Shown piece after piece: positions 1 to 12,316 of a stretch of 64,000 bases of DNA (positions are counted from its first letter, which is position 1; every line of letters begins with the position of its first letter). This DNA comes from Malachius bipustulatus (taxonomy: Eukaryota > Arthropoda > Insecta > Coleoptera > Melyridae), in NCBI GenBank assembly GCA_910589415.1, contig OU342631.1:16368001-16432000 (forward strand), in the 5' to 3' direction. Under the pieces are notes generated by a model, which was not told where the DNA came from, did not search any database, and saw only the letters and a list, made by a program, of their open reading frames with translations. The translations under genes were made by a program, and so were the position numbers.

Positions 1-1338
1 ATTTCTTTGATTTGTGAAATAAAACATAAAAATAAATGTAAAAAATAAAAGTTGACCTATGATTTTGAAATTTGGTATAAGGACCTAAATGTTGATTCTG
101 AACAACTTTTTCAAATAACATTTTGTCGTATTTGCCACATAAAAGGCACTTTACTCAACAGAAAAACCGGTTTCTTGGAAATTTCCAAAGTATGCTTGAT
201 TTTCGAAAACTAAAATTTTGCTAGAAATTACTCTTTAACCAAGCAGGGCTGAACCCCAAAAAATTAAAATTAAAATCAAAAAATGTTTGTCTTTTATAAG
301 AGTCGTTTCACCTATCCGGGGACACACGGTATGTGATTCCCCTTATTTGTTTCAAAATCAAATTAACAACCTGTAAATATTTCTTAACATCTCCAATAAG
401 CAGATGCCTACTAGAGACAATATTGGGGACCCCATCGAACTCCACAGAGTTCAAGAGACATTAAGACTTTAGCTACAACTACACGAGAATCGGCGCAGTG
501 AAAACGAGCTGAAATAAATATCAATGTTGTTACCATCTACAAACTGCTCATCTTTATGATCTTTGTACCCTACGTTAATGAATTTTTAAAAATCCTAGTA
601 CTTCCCCGAGTTACTAGAAAAACGAATTAAGCGATTCATTAATGGCACTAATGGCAGTTAAAATCACTATCCTGCGTTTATTTGTGTGGAAAAGTATTAT
701 GTATAATAATTTTAGGCCATGCATGTCAGTGAATGTGACAGAGGTAACCAGAAAACATTTCTTAGTACTCCTCCTTTTTTATGTTTTCCTTTTAATGACG
801 CAATAACACTAATTAATATATGGGGCCTATGGTGCCATTCACTGCAGGATTAATAGTACCTACCCAGATATGGAAAACTTATCTGGAATATTTCCCATGT
901 AACGGATATGCATATCCACGGAAAACTCGCTGTAAGGCTAAATTCAGAGCCACCGAGCGCTGAAATATGTCACAGGTGGTTCATATTAAAAACAAAAATA
1001 CCTGAGTTTTATGGGCTAAAAAAACGTTTTTTCTATACATGCTCGGTTTGTACCAATACGCAACTCTGATAAGTTGATGCGTATGTTAAGCACCACACTT
1101 GGTCAGTTTTTAATCTTTGGCTGAATGTAAGATCATGTAAGATAACCGGACTCAGTGGCGGTTTGTAGGAAAATGGCGCGCTGTTTGAAAGTGCTTCTAT
1201 GAACGCCCCACCGCCGCGAAATTTCAATCTATAAAAAAAATTATGGGGAAAACAAATACAAACGAACGTGTCACAAACATGTGACACTTTTATAATTATT
1301 GTTTCAAAAATGGAGTAGAGGTGTAGTTACCATATTTA

Positions 1339-1666
1339 TAATACTTCTATTGCTATAATATTGCTAGCGCCCGTGAGTGGAAGTGTCACGGTCTGAGTGG
1401 AACAGCATTATATTATATTGACAGCAAACGGAAACGACTACTTCTATCTAATTTTATTTGTGTACTCGACCCGTTGTGCGCAAGCGTCACGAGTCTGGTG
1501 GTCGAATCTGATGTGTGCTTGTAGGCGTGTCAAATTCTCGGATATGCGCGTAGGACTCGAAGTACATTCGACTAGAGAAAGTGAGAAAGACAGAAAGATA
1601 TGTCGACACCGTGATGATCCCTCCATCTCTAGATCCCTACTACTATATAGCAATATAGTAGTATTA
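1339..1666. repeat. Dispersed repeat with about 20-bp inverted ends, copy A
   Basis: The left end TAATACTTCTATTGCTAT and the right end (ATAGCAATATAGTAGTATTA) are imperfect inverted repeats. The interior shares long stretches, such as TTGTGCGCAAGCG, CGAGTCTGGTGG and GGACTCGAAGTA, with a second copy at 52444-52746 inside a symplekin intron. This supports a non-autonomous mobile element of about 300-330 bp. I see no coding sequence and no clear longer target duplication; TA at the extreme ends could be the duplicated target. Confidence 0.6.
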
Positions 1667-1717
1667 AATATATGTGTATAATAATTGATACCAGATAGTC
1701 GTGACTCGACTAGTTAG

Positions 1718-1913
1718 ACAAAGAGCAGTGGTTATTGGGTGCTGAGTCAATAAAAAGGCCAAAGTTACATCAACTGTGTATTTCTATGTTGCAAGCTTTC
1801 GGAGCCTGATGAAGGGGGGCAGTTTCCTCCGAAAGCTTGCAACATAGAAATACACAGTTGATGTAACTTTGGCCTTTTTATTGACTCAGCACCCAATAAC
1901 CACTGCTCTTTGT
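1718..1913. repeat. Perfect inverted repeat, 86-bp arms, 24-nt loop
   Basis: Bases 1718-1803 are the exact reverse complement of 1828-1913; I compared every position and found no mismatch. The loop, 1804-1827, contains CTGATGA (1806-1812), and the second arm begins TCC followed by GAAA (1831-1834). This spacing recalls the CUGAUGA...GAAA core of hammerhead ribozymes found in Penelope-like retroelements. Perfect arms mean either a very recent inversion/duplication or an assembly fold-back artefact. Confidence 0.85.
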
Positions 1914-3584
1914 ATATGTGTATATGTATATAGTTGAGAAAAAAGATGAAGTTTGTATTCGGAAAATTCATTGTTATTTATTGCAGGTGACATCAGGTGA
2001 CTTATAATATGATCTACTAGAAGGTTTCGATCTAACAGTGTTCTTCGAAAGTGATCGAGGGAGAGGGGAAGAAATTATCAACAATAAGACCCAAGCGACT
2101 GTGAGCAAAAAAGAGCGCCAAATCCTTACAAATTTAAAATTGATAGTTGAAAATGGAATTTATGTACGTGTCCCATTTTTTGGGGTCCCTCATTTCTTGG
2201 CGCCCCGTTCGAGGGAACAACTCGAACACCCCTAGAGCCGGGACCGGTTGGATTTTTTTTCGAGCATCAGGAACCGTTTTTCTCAGAATCACTCGCCGTG
2301 CCGTAACGTTGATAATTTTTAGTCTTTTCTCAGTTGATGTTATATGTTATACATTTAAACAAAGCTAATTACTATTAGTTACTTTACTAAAGATATGGTA
2401 AACGTGTAGGAGATATTCGATTTTATTGCATTAATGAATAAATAACGAAAGTGTAAGAACTTTAGTTTTCCATACAAGAAATGATAGGCGACGTGACGTG
2501 GGATTATTAGAAATATTAATAATGATAATTAAGCAACATTATTAAGGTCAAGTCCGAGGTCAAATAGGGAAGCTTTATGATGAAAAGTCCGATACCTAGT
2601 CCTTGATATTGTACTACTTTGTTTCTTGTTGACACTGAAAATAAAATAATAAAACAAATTTTGAAACCATTTTACTGATTGCAGTAAAAATGTCTCTCGA
2701 CTCTTAACTTTTTTAAACACAAAAAATTGAACTAGAAAAAATTAAAGTATGACCCAGATACTCTGAAACTTCGAAATTCGACTAGACCTAGAATTCACTT
2801 TTTTTCAGGTTTTTAAATTTAATATGATCGAGGGGAACTGACAAAACAATAAAGGAGAAAATGTAGGTCACTGGACTTCCATTCATGCCCTCGATTCATA
2901 AGAGCCGCACCTTAAAAGGATGTTCCCATAATACATTACCATCAACGCCAGCGCACCTAAAAATAGATTTTATTATCTCTCTACCAATAAAATTAATCAA
3001 CCACCCTGCAATTTAGATTGCGTGTCATGTGCTGAAAAATTTATTAAACTAATATAAATTGAACTTGCTGTTGCTAATGCTAAATCTGCTTGGCAGTTAT
3101 TGTAAGTAAATTGACTGGAAAAACGTGAAAAGCGAGTGATAAAAATTGTACATGCATGCTCTAAAAGTGATACTCTTTTTAATAAACCGTAATAACTGAG
3201 AGAAATGCAATATTATACGTAAAAAATTATTTAAAAAGCAGTTCTGTTTGAAATTACATAGGTATAAATATTTTAAGAGGGAAAAATATGTAGATGGCAC
3301 ATATAATAACATACCTACAAGTATACCTGCGGTTAAAAAAAAAATATAAAAAGTTTAAACTCCGAAACTTTCCACTAACAAATCATATTTTTCTGTGAAA
3401 ACAATATTGAATTCTTGAAAGTTGTAAATTTTTTAAGTGGTATGCGTGGCTGTGATTCCCCTATATTTATGGGTCCTTTTTTATTTCTCTTAATTAGTCG
3501 GACTAACAAATCATATTTTTCTGTAAATTTTTTAGAATTTATTTACTGTCTACATTTTATAGTAGGTTGCAATATACTTCTACT

Positions 3585-4143
3585 AATGATCAGTAACTCG
3601 CGCACTCAGAACATGCTGCGGTAAACTTCACTTTTTAAGAGTGGTAAATTTTCTTACTGCAGTGTTGTAAATTATTTTCTTCCAAAGATATGACTATTTT
3701 TGTAAAAAAAAGGTGGCAACACTCCACTGAACATGCGAATAAGTTCGGGTTAGATGGTATGGTTATTATTTTTATTTCCATAACAACGAAGGCATTTGAT
3801 TATTTTTTATTCTGAGTTGCGTTTAGGCGGTTGCCAAACTTCAAATTTCGTTCAGATTTAGGTATGCTATCAATTTACAACATTCTCAATTCCTCCCTGA
3901 AGAGGTTTTGTGGAAAAAAAAATTGATGAATTATATGGTATCCGTTCTAGACATTACAGGTAACCTGAATTTTCTATTAATTTTTATCACGGTTATTGAA
4001 AAAATTACCTTTAAACTCGGATGAGGGAAACTCTGTAACTTGGAAACCAACCGTTGGATTCAATTTTTTTGCAGAATATCCTTAATTTTAATGGGCTCTA
4101 TATCGCTCTGTATTCGGGTGCGCGAGTTACTGATCACCCTGTA
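3585..4143. repeat. Degraded inverted-repeat element
   Basis: GATCAGTAACTCGCGCAC at 3588 is matched in inverse by GTGCGCGAGTTACTGATC ending at 4135, followed by ACCCTGTATAC. The right end has the CAGGGTG-type terminus seen in other fold-backs of this window; the left end lacks it and appears eroded. The interior shows little further pairing. Confidence 0.5.
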
Positions 4144-4837
4144 TACACAGCATACAAATCAGTCTTACATATAAGATAATAATAATAAATTAATAAATAC
4201 AAATATTTAAAAAAATCAACCATAAAATATATGGTGATGGATAATGTGAAACAATTCCCCCGGAGTCAAATGAGTTTTTCTAAAATATTTCAAGTGAACT
4301 GTAAAAATAATTATAAATATTCCCTTTATATCTTGAAAAGATAGAAATCTGACAACACGTCATTACTTTATTCTTGTTATTAGACAGTGAGCTTAATTTT
4401 TTAATTTATAAGTTTTAAAATTTGATTCCAATTTGAGGTGTAAAAAAAGCAATGCTGTCAGATTTCAGAATTTTTCTTTAGATTGGAAGATTTTCCTTAA
4501 TTTCGGGGACAATTTATTTTTAATGAAAATACCTAAAATAGTTGCCGCTTGCCGCAGATTTTGAAATTTTGCTTTTAAATATTCCCTTTTATACCTTTAA
4601 AAACTATAAATCTGACAACATGCGTCATTATTACGTTGTCATATTTGTGATTTATTCCTTTTATGTTGATTTTTTTGTTTCCCAACGGCAATTACAATAA
4701 TTATTATTATTTCCCAATGAAGTCTACCAAAACTATAAAAAGTATGTAGAAAAATTATCTCTCATTTACCAGCATCCTTTAAACTCGCCGTCGCTTCTGG
4801 GATTCCCCTTCTTAAATTTCCCCTTTTAATTTTTCAG

Positions 4838-6702
4838 GTAAAAGAACGCAAGAGTTCATCAGCGTCGGCGCCTGCATAACTCTGATGGTGATAAACCTGT
4901 TCTTCATCATCCTGCATTTCCGATTAAACAAATTAGGCACGATACTGACCGCCGCCTTTTTCGGGATCGTCACCGCCGATTTCTGCTCGGGGTTCGTCCA
5001 TTGGGCGGCCGACACTTGGGGCTCCATCGAACTGCCGCTCATCGGCAAAAATTTCCTGAGGCCGTTCCGCGAACACCACATCGACCCGACCTCCATAACC
5101 AGACACGATTTCGTCGAAACCAACGGAGACAATTTCATGGTCACCATCCCGTTCCTGGGCCGGATGGTATGGGACTTCGTGACGCTCAACGAGGACGACG
5201 TGCAGCGGAAGTATATCTGGAACTGTTACGTTTTCCTGTTGGCTATTTTTGTCGCCATGACTAACCAGGTGCGTATGGGAGACACGGCGTTTCTTTGAGT
5301 ATCATTCTATAATAATTATTGTGTCTTTGAAAAATTTCATGCGAAAATTGATATTTGAAGGTGGGTTTAAATATTGTTTATCTGTCAGAAAATCTGGTAA
5401 AAATTGTTTTCCACGAAGTTTGGTCAACAAAACGGGAATTTTGATGAATCAGTAAAATTGATTAAGAGTAGAATGCACCCATGACCCATAGAATATGGAG
5501 TGGTGGTTTTAAGTACCGCAACAAAGAGACCGCCAAAAATCTCCAGGGTTCTTGGAGGTTTTTCAGTTTTGGTTTAAAATAAAGTGGCGAGGAAAAATTT
5601 TAAAATTCGAATTTCCGTTAAAAACAACTCATTTTAGATTTTGGCAATTGAAAAAATGCCATTCATCACTAATATATAGGTGTCCAAAAAGTTTGTAAAC
5701 GTTCGAATATCTCAAGAAATATACATTGGATCTAAAAAACGAACAAGATTCCTTGATAATTTTAAAAGCGCTATGCTACTGTGTGATACCCAACGCAACC
5801 CCCCACCCTTGAGGTGAGGGAGGGGGGTGGTCAATTTCAAAATCTTGAATGAAAATCCCTATTTTTTATTGCCTAAGGCAAAAATTTCATAAAGTTTATC
5901 TGAAGTGTTTTTTTTTATTCATAACAGCGTTTATTAATTTTTTCGTTTATACTGAAAAATGAAAAATAATAAAGTATAAGTCATTTTTTACTTAAAACAG
6001 TCATTCAATTGTGTTTATCCATTTACAATTTATCCCCCCTCCTCCACCATGAGCATAACAGTTTTTCTTGAAAATTTTTCAAGAATGATATTATAAGAAA
6101 TGAAGATTTCCATGTAGCATATGAAAATGGCCCACCACTTCTCCCCTATAATGGTGGGGGAGTATTTAATTTGACATCTTCCATGAATGGCAAAAAAATG
6201 TTTCAGACAAACTTGACATAGTTTTTGCTGTAGAATTCGACTCTCTGCAATTAAAAAAGGGGAAACCATTCAAGATTTTGAAGTTAATCAAGGAATCTTA
6301 TTCGTTTTTTGATCAAATGTGTCGCCAATTCTAAAGATATTTGACAGTTTCCAGAGTTTTTGGAAAGACCTGTAAGGGCTAAGACTATAAGTGCGGTCAC
6401 TGGACGATATATTTTTAGAGAACTTTTTTAATTATTTTTAGATACACAAGTGGTCTCATACCTATTTCGGTTTGCCGAATTGGGTGGTTTGGCTCCAGGA
6501 ACACCACATCATATTACCTCGCCGACACCATCGGATCCATCACGTCGCCCCCCACGAGACCTACTTCTGTATAACGACGGGCTGGCTGAACTGGCCCTTG
6601 GAAAAGTTGCATTTCTGGACTTCCCTGGAAGTGATCATCGAACTCGTGACGGGTTTCAAGCCCAGAGACGACGACATGAAATGGGCTAAGAAAGGTCTGT
6701 GA
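4838..6702 (+). CDS. PEDS1: Plasmanylethanolamine desaturase (TMEM189/Kua family), last two coding exons
   Basis: This ER membrane enzyme inserts the vinyl-ether double bond that makes plasmalogens. Two exons are seen: 4838-5268 (acceptor TTTTTCAG, donor CAG|GTGCGT, phase 0) and 6442-6702 (acceptor TTTTTAG, stop TGA 6700-6702), giving at least 229 residues against about 270 in human. The His-rich motifs of the TMEM189/Kua family are all visible: FVHWAADTWG, RPFREHHIDP, RHDFVETNGDN, HKWSHTYFGLP, QEHHIILPRRHHRIHH and PHETYFCITTGWLN. Hydrophobic spans near the exon start (CITLMVINLFFIILHF) and around WNCYVFLLAIFVAM fit membrane helices. The N-terminus is missing: the exon opens in mid-codon and the ATG at 4885 is internal, not a start. 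No UEV (ubiquitin-conjugating variant) fusion is seen downstream. The 1.17-kb intron contains a fold-back element. A possible polyadenylation signal (AATAAA) lies at 7292. Confidence 0.93.
5678..6375. repeat. Fold-back element in the PEDS1 intron
   Basis: GGTGTCCAAAAAG...CTAAAAAACGAACAAGATTCCTTGA on the left is matched imperfectly in inverse by TCAAGGAATCTTATTCGTTTTTTGATC...TTTTTGGAAAGACCTGTAAG on the right. Arms are about 85 bp and diverged. It lies wholly within the intron between 5268 and 6442. Confidence 0.55.
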
Positions 6703-8058
6703 TCAAAACGCCATGCGTAAAGAAAATTATATGAACAAATAAGCCTTATCAGTTTTAATAACACGCCAGGTAATACCACGGATTTTTATATACATTGTAC
6801 TTTTTTTTGTGAAAATAATTTTACAAATAATTAAAGAGATGTTCGATGATCTAGTCATGTTTAAGAGTTAATAATATAAGTGCCTATATTTTTATATTTG
6901 TTGATTTTTTTTAACTGTTTTATTGTAGATGCATAATTATTATTATAGTTAGGTCTAGATTTAGAGGCTAGAGCAGCAATGAATATTAGTGCAATTAATT
7001 TACTTACATAAATCAGAGATTTCTTATTTTTATTTCGACCTGTCTTAAATGCTCATTAAATATTATTTATAACCAATTAGTGCTGCAATCTGATTGCTTG
7101 AAACAGTTCAAAAAGGATTACCTGAATTTTATGTACCTACATTATAATTAAATTGAGACATTTAAATTTCATAATAAAAAGGGTTGTCCCTACACCAAAT
7201 AAAGAACCCTCATCTGTACGTCATGTTCTAGCAGATTTGTTACAGTCCTGTTGCTTGTTTCATGTATTTAATGAGCTTTTATTGGACCTGTAATAAATAA
7301 AAGATATTGAAGTTTTTTTTTTTTGTGGTTTTACTTGGCAGTCAAATAATTTTAATTACCAAATAATTTAATAAAATAATTAAACATAAGAGGATTTTGT
7401 ACAATTATTATTGTTTGGAATTGGAAGTAATTTATAATTTATATTACTTCCAGTCTTACATTGCCATATGCATAATTGAGCTTTGATTAAAGTTAACAAG
7501 CAATTAAAATTACATGACTGTACTAACTAGATTTGAAAAACTATTGTGATCAAATTTTGAGTTTCTCAAAATACAAGAACTCCGTTTCTACAAACGATCA
7601 TGAAATTTTACCAATCAGATATTAATCATATTAATCCAATTACAAGAATTGGTCATCCTGTCAAAAGTAATTTTAACGGCAAGTTAACATCAAATGACTC
7701 AATTAGTTTTATATTGTATTATCAAAATAAGTAAATAGGTAGGTATATATTTTTGCAATGTCAATTTCTACCATATAACACCAACACCAGATTAAAATTA
7801 TAATAATTATATAAGTATAACCACTCGTTAATTATTTAATTAGCCTTATAATAACGTTACCCAGATTAAACGTCAGTTTTTTATTATTCAAAATTTTAGA
7901 GTAAATAGGTGTGACTTTATTTTAAAGGCGGATCGGATAATTAAATATTTAACGGGTGATCATGAGATTATTGGGCCTAATTATTAAAACAAATTATGGT
8001 TAATTAACCATTGCTCCATCTGACTATTGGGATACCCAGCAGTAAAAAAAAATCAAAA

Positions 8059-8615
8059 TTAGGGGTGATTGGGGCAAAGTGGATACATGTAAAAAAAACG
8101 TCATTGAGCACTGAAGTCTCAATTAATTTGCTTCTTTTGGTCTCTTCCCTATATTTTTTTTTAGAGAATAGTCACTCTAAAAGCTCTGGCAGCTGGCTCG
8201 ATCTTGTTTCCTCCCTCACTGCCTGTAACTCTTTCTTCAGGTTTCTCCTCCCTTAATTCTGACTTTTCCATATCTTTTATGATGCAATTCAACATCAATT
8301 TACTTAACAGATTTCAGAGAGGATTTTTCTCTTTTATGCTCAAAAATAGAGCGCATCAACATTAAAAGAATAGGAAATAAGCAGAGTTAGGAGAAAGAAA
8401 AGGTCAAATCGCTCATTTAGTTTTGGAAAATTAAAAAAGTTTTATTTTTTATTGATCAAAGAAGTCCGCCTGATCAGCTCCAGAAATCGGGAAAAGAACT
8501 ATTTACTGTGCTCAATAAACAGATGAAATAATTTGAACATATCATGGTTTGGTGGTTGCTGTTGCCCCCCTTTTCAACTTTACCTGTCATTTCACTTTGC
8601 CCAATTGTCCCCTAA
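8059..8615. repeat. Inverted-repeat element with TTAGGGG ends
   Basis: The left end TTAGGGGTGATTGGGGCAAA and the right end (TTTGCCCAATTGTCCCCTAA, read on +) are imperfect inverted repeats of about 27 bp, with weaker pairing inward. Size and structure suit a MITE. The two Ts and As at the ends could be part of a TTAA-type target, which I cannot settle from one copy. Confidence 0.5.
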
Positions 8616-10002
8616 TGAATGGATATGGAACCAAAAACTTACGAATTTATTGTGAGCTGTCTTATTATTATTGCTACAGGCTCACACTAAATGAAAGTTT
8701 ACCACTACCACGATGATACCCTATCAGTTATTATCATCATTACTTGTAGGAAATTTCAGATTAGGAAAGCGCATTTTCCACAGAATCAGAATCACACTTT
8801 CATCCCTGAACATTGAAGTATACGTTACCAAATTTTGGACCCTTGTCACAGTGACGCTTTATTTACTAATTTTTAATTTGTAAGGTTTGAACATTTCACT
8901 GAAAAAATGCCAAATAATTTAAAAAAACTTTTTAAAAACTGAACTCGTGTTCAGAGTGTGATTAGATGAAGTTATAGAAGAAGTTGTCGAAAAAATTAGT
9001 ATTGGACTCTTAAATATTAGTAGGTATGTGTGATTAGTACGCAGAGTAGGGGTACTCCAGCTTTATGTTAGATGAACACTACTTTTTCATTTAAAAATCA
9101 ATCACAGTTCCAATAAAAAATTTACGATGTAATAATTTTAGCACTACATACTATTATTGTAGCCTCTCCCAAGTCAGGCAGGGTTACCTGTTCGATAAAA
9201 AGTTATTTATATCACACCTTAGAGTGCATTCCGTCCAATCATATTGTTGGTTAATTATTGCTTCTAGCAATTTTGTTATAAAATTCCACTGGTACTATAT
9301 TAAAATACGAATTTATCTATCGGAAGAGAATAATTATTGTGTATGTACCAAGTGCCAACTGTTGCAGGAACGAGCCAAATTTAATCATGTCTTCACTACA
9401 TAAGAGAGTAGTCCACTCGTTCATGCTATTTGGCTATTAAATTTACAAATTGCAATTAGTATTTTTGCTATTCCATGTATTGGGGTTAATAATTTTCAAG
9501 TGCCTTAGCAGCAAAAGATTATTTAAACAGTTACAGTTATAGTTATAATAACTCCACTGTTAGGTCATTGATGTACTTATAGCTTAGTGCTGTTAGATAT
9601 TTTGTTATTAATTAGAAGTAATTATAAGAACACATCAAAAATTAAGAGTGCACTTATTACTATCATGTGTAATAGATTTGTAATGCTGTAAAAGAATAAT
9701 ACGCTTATATCATGATATGCCTTACTTAAATAAAAATGTTTTTATAGCCATATATATGTGAAATAAAAGATTAAACGCAAAAATTAACTGTAAAACCTTG
9801 TTGTTAAAAAATACATATCAAATGAATAATTTTAATGAAATGTTCTTAAATTTTTATTATTAGTTTTAAGTGAGTATACTTAGTTTTATGAAGGGTCTAT
9901 GGTCTATTAGGATAATCAGAGCTTTTTGAGCTTACTCTAGGAAGTAGTAAACAAATAAGCTGACCAGGTCATTTTCTTTTTTGTCTTGTAATAATTATTA
10001 TA

Positions 10003-10343
10003 CAGTCTTTTGCTTTTGGTTTTCCTCTTTTGTCAATTGCTTTTCCTTATTTGTCAAATGAGTTTCATATTTTTCTATCTATCAATGATTATAATAGTCA
10101 TTGATTTATCAATCAATTTCCTTTTATGTCAAATCAGTTTCACTTTGTGTCAATTGCTTTTCCCATTTACTTGCAGTGACAGTATCATAATATTGGAAAA
10201 GCATTTGATAAAAAAGGAATCTCATTTGACAAAAGAGGAATTTCAATTGAAAAATCACGCATTGACGTTTGATAAATGGGAAAAGCATTTGACAAATTAG
10301 GAAAAGCAATTGACAAAAGACGAAAACCAAAAGAAAAAGACTG
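10003..10343. mobile_element. Palindromic element built from 21-bp units, copy 1
   Basis: The 341-bp element is flanked by TA on both sides and ends CAGTCTTTT.../...AAAAGACTG. The left half is a series of 21-bp units of the type CCTNTTTTGTCAATTGCTTTT; the right half carries the same unit reversed (GGAAAAGCAATTGACAAAAG), with the turn around CAGTGACAGTATCATAATATT near 10178. The periodicity opens false reading frames with 7-residue repeats on both strands. A second copy in opposite orientation lies at 41510-41772. The TA flanks suggest a Tc1/mariner-type MITE; no known family is recognised. Confidence 0.75.
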
Positions 10344-11251
10344 TAAGATTCAATAATTTTGTTTTATAAAATAATTGTGGGAATTTAAGGCCTCAGTAGA
10401 ATGATTTCAACCGAGACTGTTATTTGCCCTTATACCCCCTCTGTATCGCCCCCTTAATAATTATTATATTAAACATTTTTGAATTATTCAGAATTGTGAA
10501 ACCTTATATTATTCATTTAAATAGGAGAATCTTCTTATTTAATTCATCTTTTATTATTTGAAGATTGATTGATGATTTATGTTTACTTTCACATCAAAAT
10601 ATAAACATTGAAGTTTGAAACTATGAAAAGGGATAAGACCATTAACTGCACTGATTACGATAAGCTCTGATTATCATTTTTATGCTTAAATACTCTTCAA
10701 CAGTTACCACTTGCGGTTCTTTATTTATTTTATAACAGTGAACACATTATGATCATTTTTATTGTAAAGAAGTAGATTTTTAAGCTTGTTGAATTTTTTT
10801 CTGCATTTTTAATAAATGTTTCCACTCATTTTTATCTTTTTTGTAATTCAGTATACAGGGTCACCACTTTCAAGACTAAGCGAAAATGCATTGAACCACA
10901 AACTTCCTAAAACTCCCTAAGAGGACGAACATGTTACCAAATAGAAGGATTTCTGCACATCTGCCATAACGATGGTCATGGCACAGAATAGAAACATTTC
11001 TAATCTGTGGTCATGGCTTTGAATCTGACAGTTCAAATTAATATTTCATGACATTAATTTTTTACGGAACTGTCTGAGATTCAAAGTCATGGCATTGTTG
11101 TAAAGCTGTGCTGATCTAATTTTTTACATTTGAATTTTTTTTTTTTTTTTGAAGAATTAGCTAGGATTCTGAGGGTGGGGTGGGCCACATGATGTGCAAA
11201 ATTCCTTCCTCCTAGGGCGCAGTGGGAAACAGAAATCTGCAAGTCAGCATA

Positions 11252-12316
11252 TCACTTATGTCCACCCCCGAAATAGAGGTTAATTTTAAAGATAAAAAAT
11301 TGAAACTGAGGATTTATGTAATAATTAATATAGGACCATATAATGACATAATCAGATTTTTGTTTTTAGTTGAGCCATCAGCGATAAAAAACTGTAATTT
11401 GGTGTTAATGTGACCAAAATAAATTCGATTTTTCTTTAATACATCGATAGAAATCAATTATTAAGAGCCGGTTGTTCGTACGTCAGTTAAAAATTTTGAG
11501 ATAACTACTGATTTTAAAATGCCCTGTATTATCAAACCATTGGTCTGATATTTCTGAAAATGAATTCTGCTCGCTTTAAGAAGAGTTAATTACTGATTAA
11601 AAATACAAGATCATTAATTATATTCGCCGTATTTTCAAAATTTGCAATTTAAAATCAGTAGTTATCTCAAAATTTTTAACTGACGTACGAACAACCGGCC
11701 CTAAGAAAATCAAAATCGCTTAAAAGAAATATAAAAAAACTAATTACAAGCCTTTAATTAAATAAAATACTTAAAATATGGAAATGACAGCTAGAATGAT
11801 TGATTTATGGAAGCAATAAAACTATCAGGATTTTGAAGGACTGGTATAGCACAAATGTTAAGTAAACATATCCTAAGTAAACATTCATAAAAGAAGCCCC
11901 ATTCGAGTTCAATGGCACATTCTTCTGACTGCTTTGAAGATTATTTATGGTAGGTACCTACCCTCATTAGATTTGTCAGTTTTATTACTCTACCATATAT
12001 CAATCATTTTACCTGTCATTTCCATATTTTAATAAGTATTTTATTTAATTAAGGGCTTGTAATTAGGTTTTCGATATTTTTTTTAATCGATTTTGAGTTT
12101 ATTAATCGATTTCTATCGGTGTATTAAGGAAAAATTGAATTTATTTTGGTCACATTAACACCAAATTACAGTTTTTCATCGCTGATGGCTCAACTAAAAA
12201 AAAAATAATTAATCTGATTATGCCATTATGTGGTCATATATTAATTACTCAAATCCTCAAAGTTTCAATTTTTTATCTTTAAAATTAACCTCTATTTCGG
12301 GGGTGGACATAAGTGA
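11252..12316. mobile_element. Large fold-back element with about 400-bp arms
   Basis: The left arm (from TCACTTATGTCCACCCCCGA) pairs over several hundred bases with the right arm (ending TCGGGGGTGGACATAAGTGA). It includes the matched stretches near 11420 (ACATCGATAGAAATCAAT) and 11750 (ACAAGCCTTTAATTAAATA) with their inverse near 12110 and 12050. The right side continues GGACCACCCGGTA beyond the matched arm, so the left terminus may be eroded. The left arm is interrupted by a separate MITE at 11465-11701. Confidence 0.7.
11465..11701. mobile_element. Nested MITE, PIF/Harbinger-like, TAA target duplication
   Basis: Terminal inverted repeats of about 50 bp begin GAGCCGGTTGTTCGTACGTC at the left and GGGCCGGTTGTTCGTACGTC (inverse) at the right. 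The element is flanked by TAA on both sides (11462-11464 and 11702-11704). A three-base TWA duplication with a GGGCCGGTTG-type end is characteristic of PIF/Harbinger MITEs. Removing it restores the pairing of the surrounding fold-back arm, so it inserted later than that element. Confidence 0.75.

Larger units (their letters stand above)
1..4837. other. Non-coding flank 5' of the visible PEDS1 exons
   Basis: No stretch here reads like a conserved protein. PEDS1 must have at least one more 5' coding exon, because the first visible exon begins in mid-codon at the conserved GKR.QE motif; I could not find an exon ending in the expected ..YSP-type sequence in this interval, so it may lie before the window or be too short to recognise. 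The interval holds a repeat with short inverted ends (1339-1666), a perfect hairpin (1718-1913), a 23-bp direct repeat (about 3374-3396 and 3501-3523) and a degraded inverted-repeat element (3585-4143). Confidence 0.6.

Noticed and set aside
10010..10330. Overlapping 96- and 68-codon frames on both strands with a repeated FLFCQ/LICQM heptad, like a membrane protein
   Set aside because: They arise from the 21-bp DNA repeat (7 codons per unit) and occur on both strands; no homology or start context.
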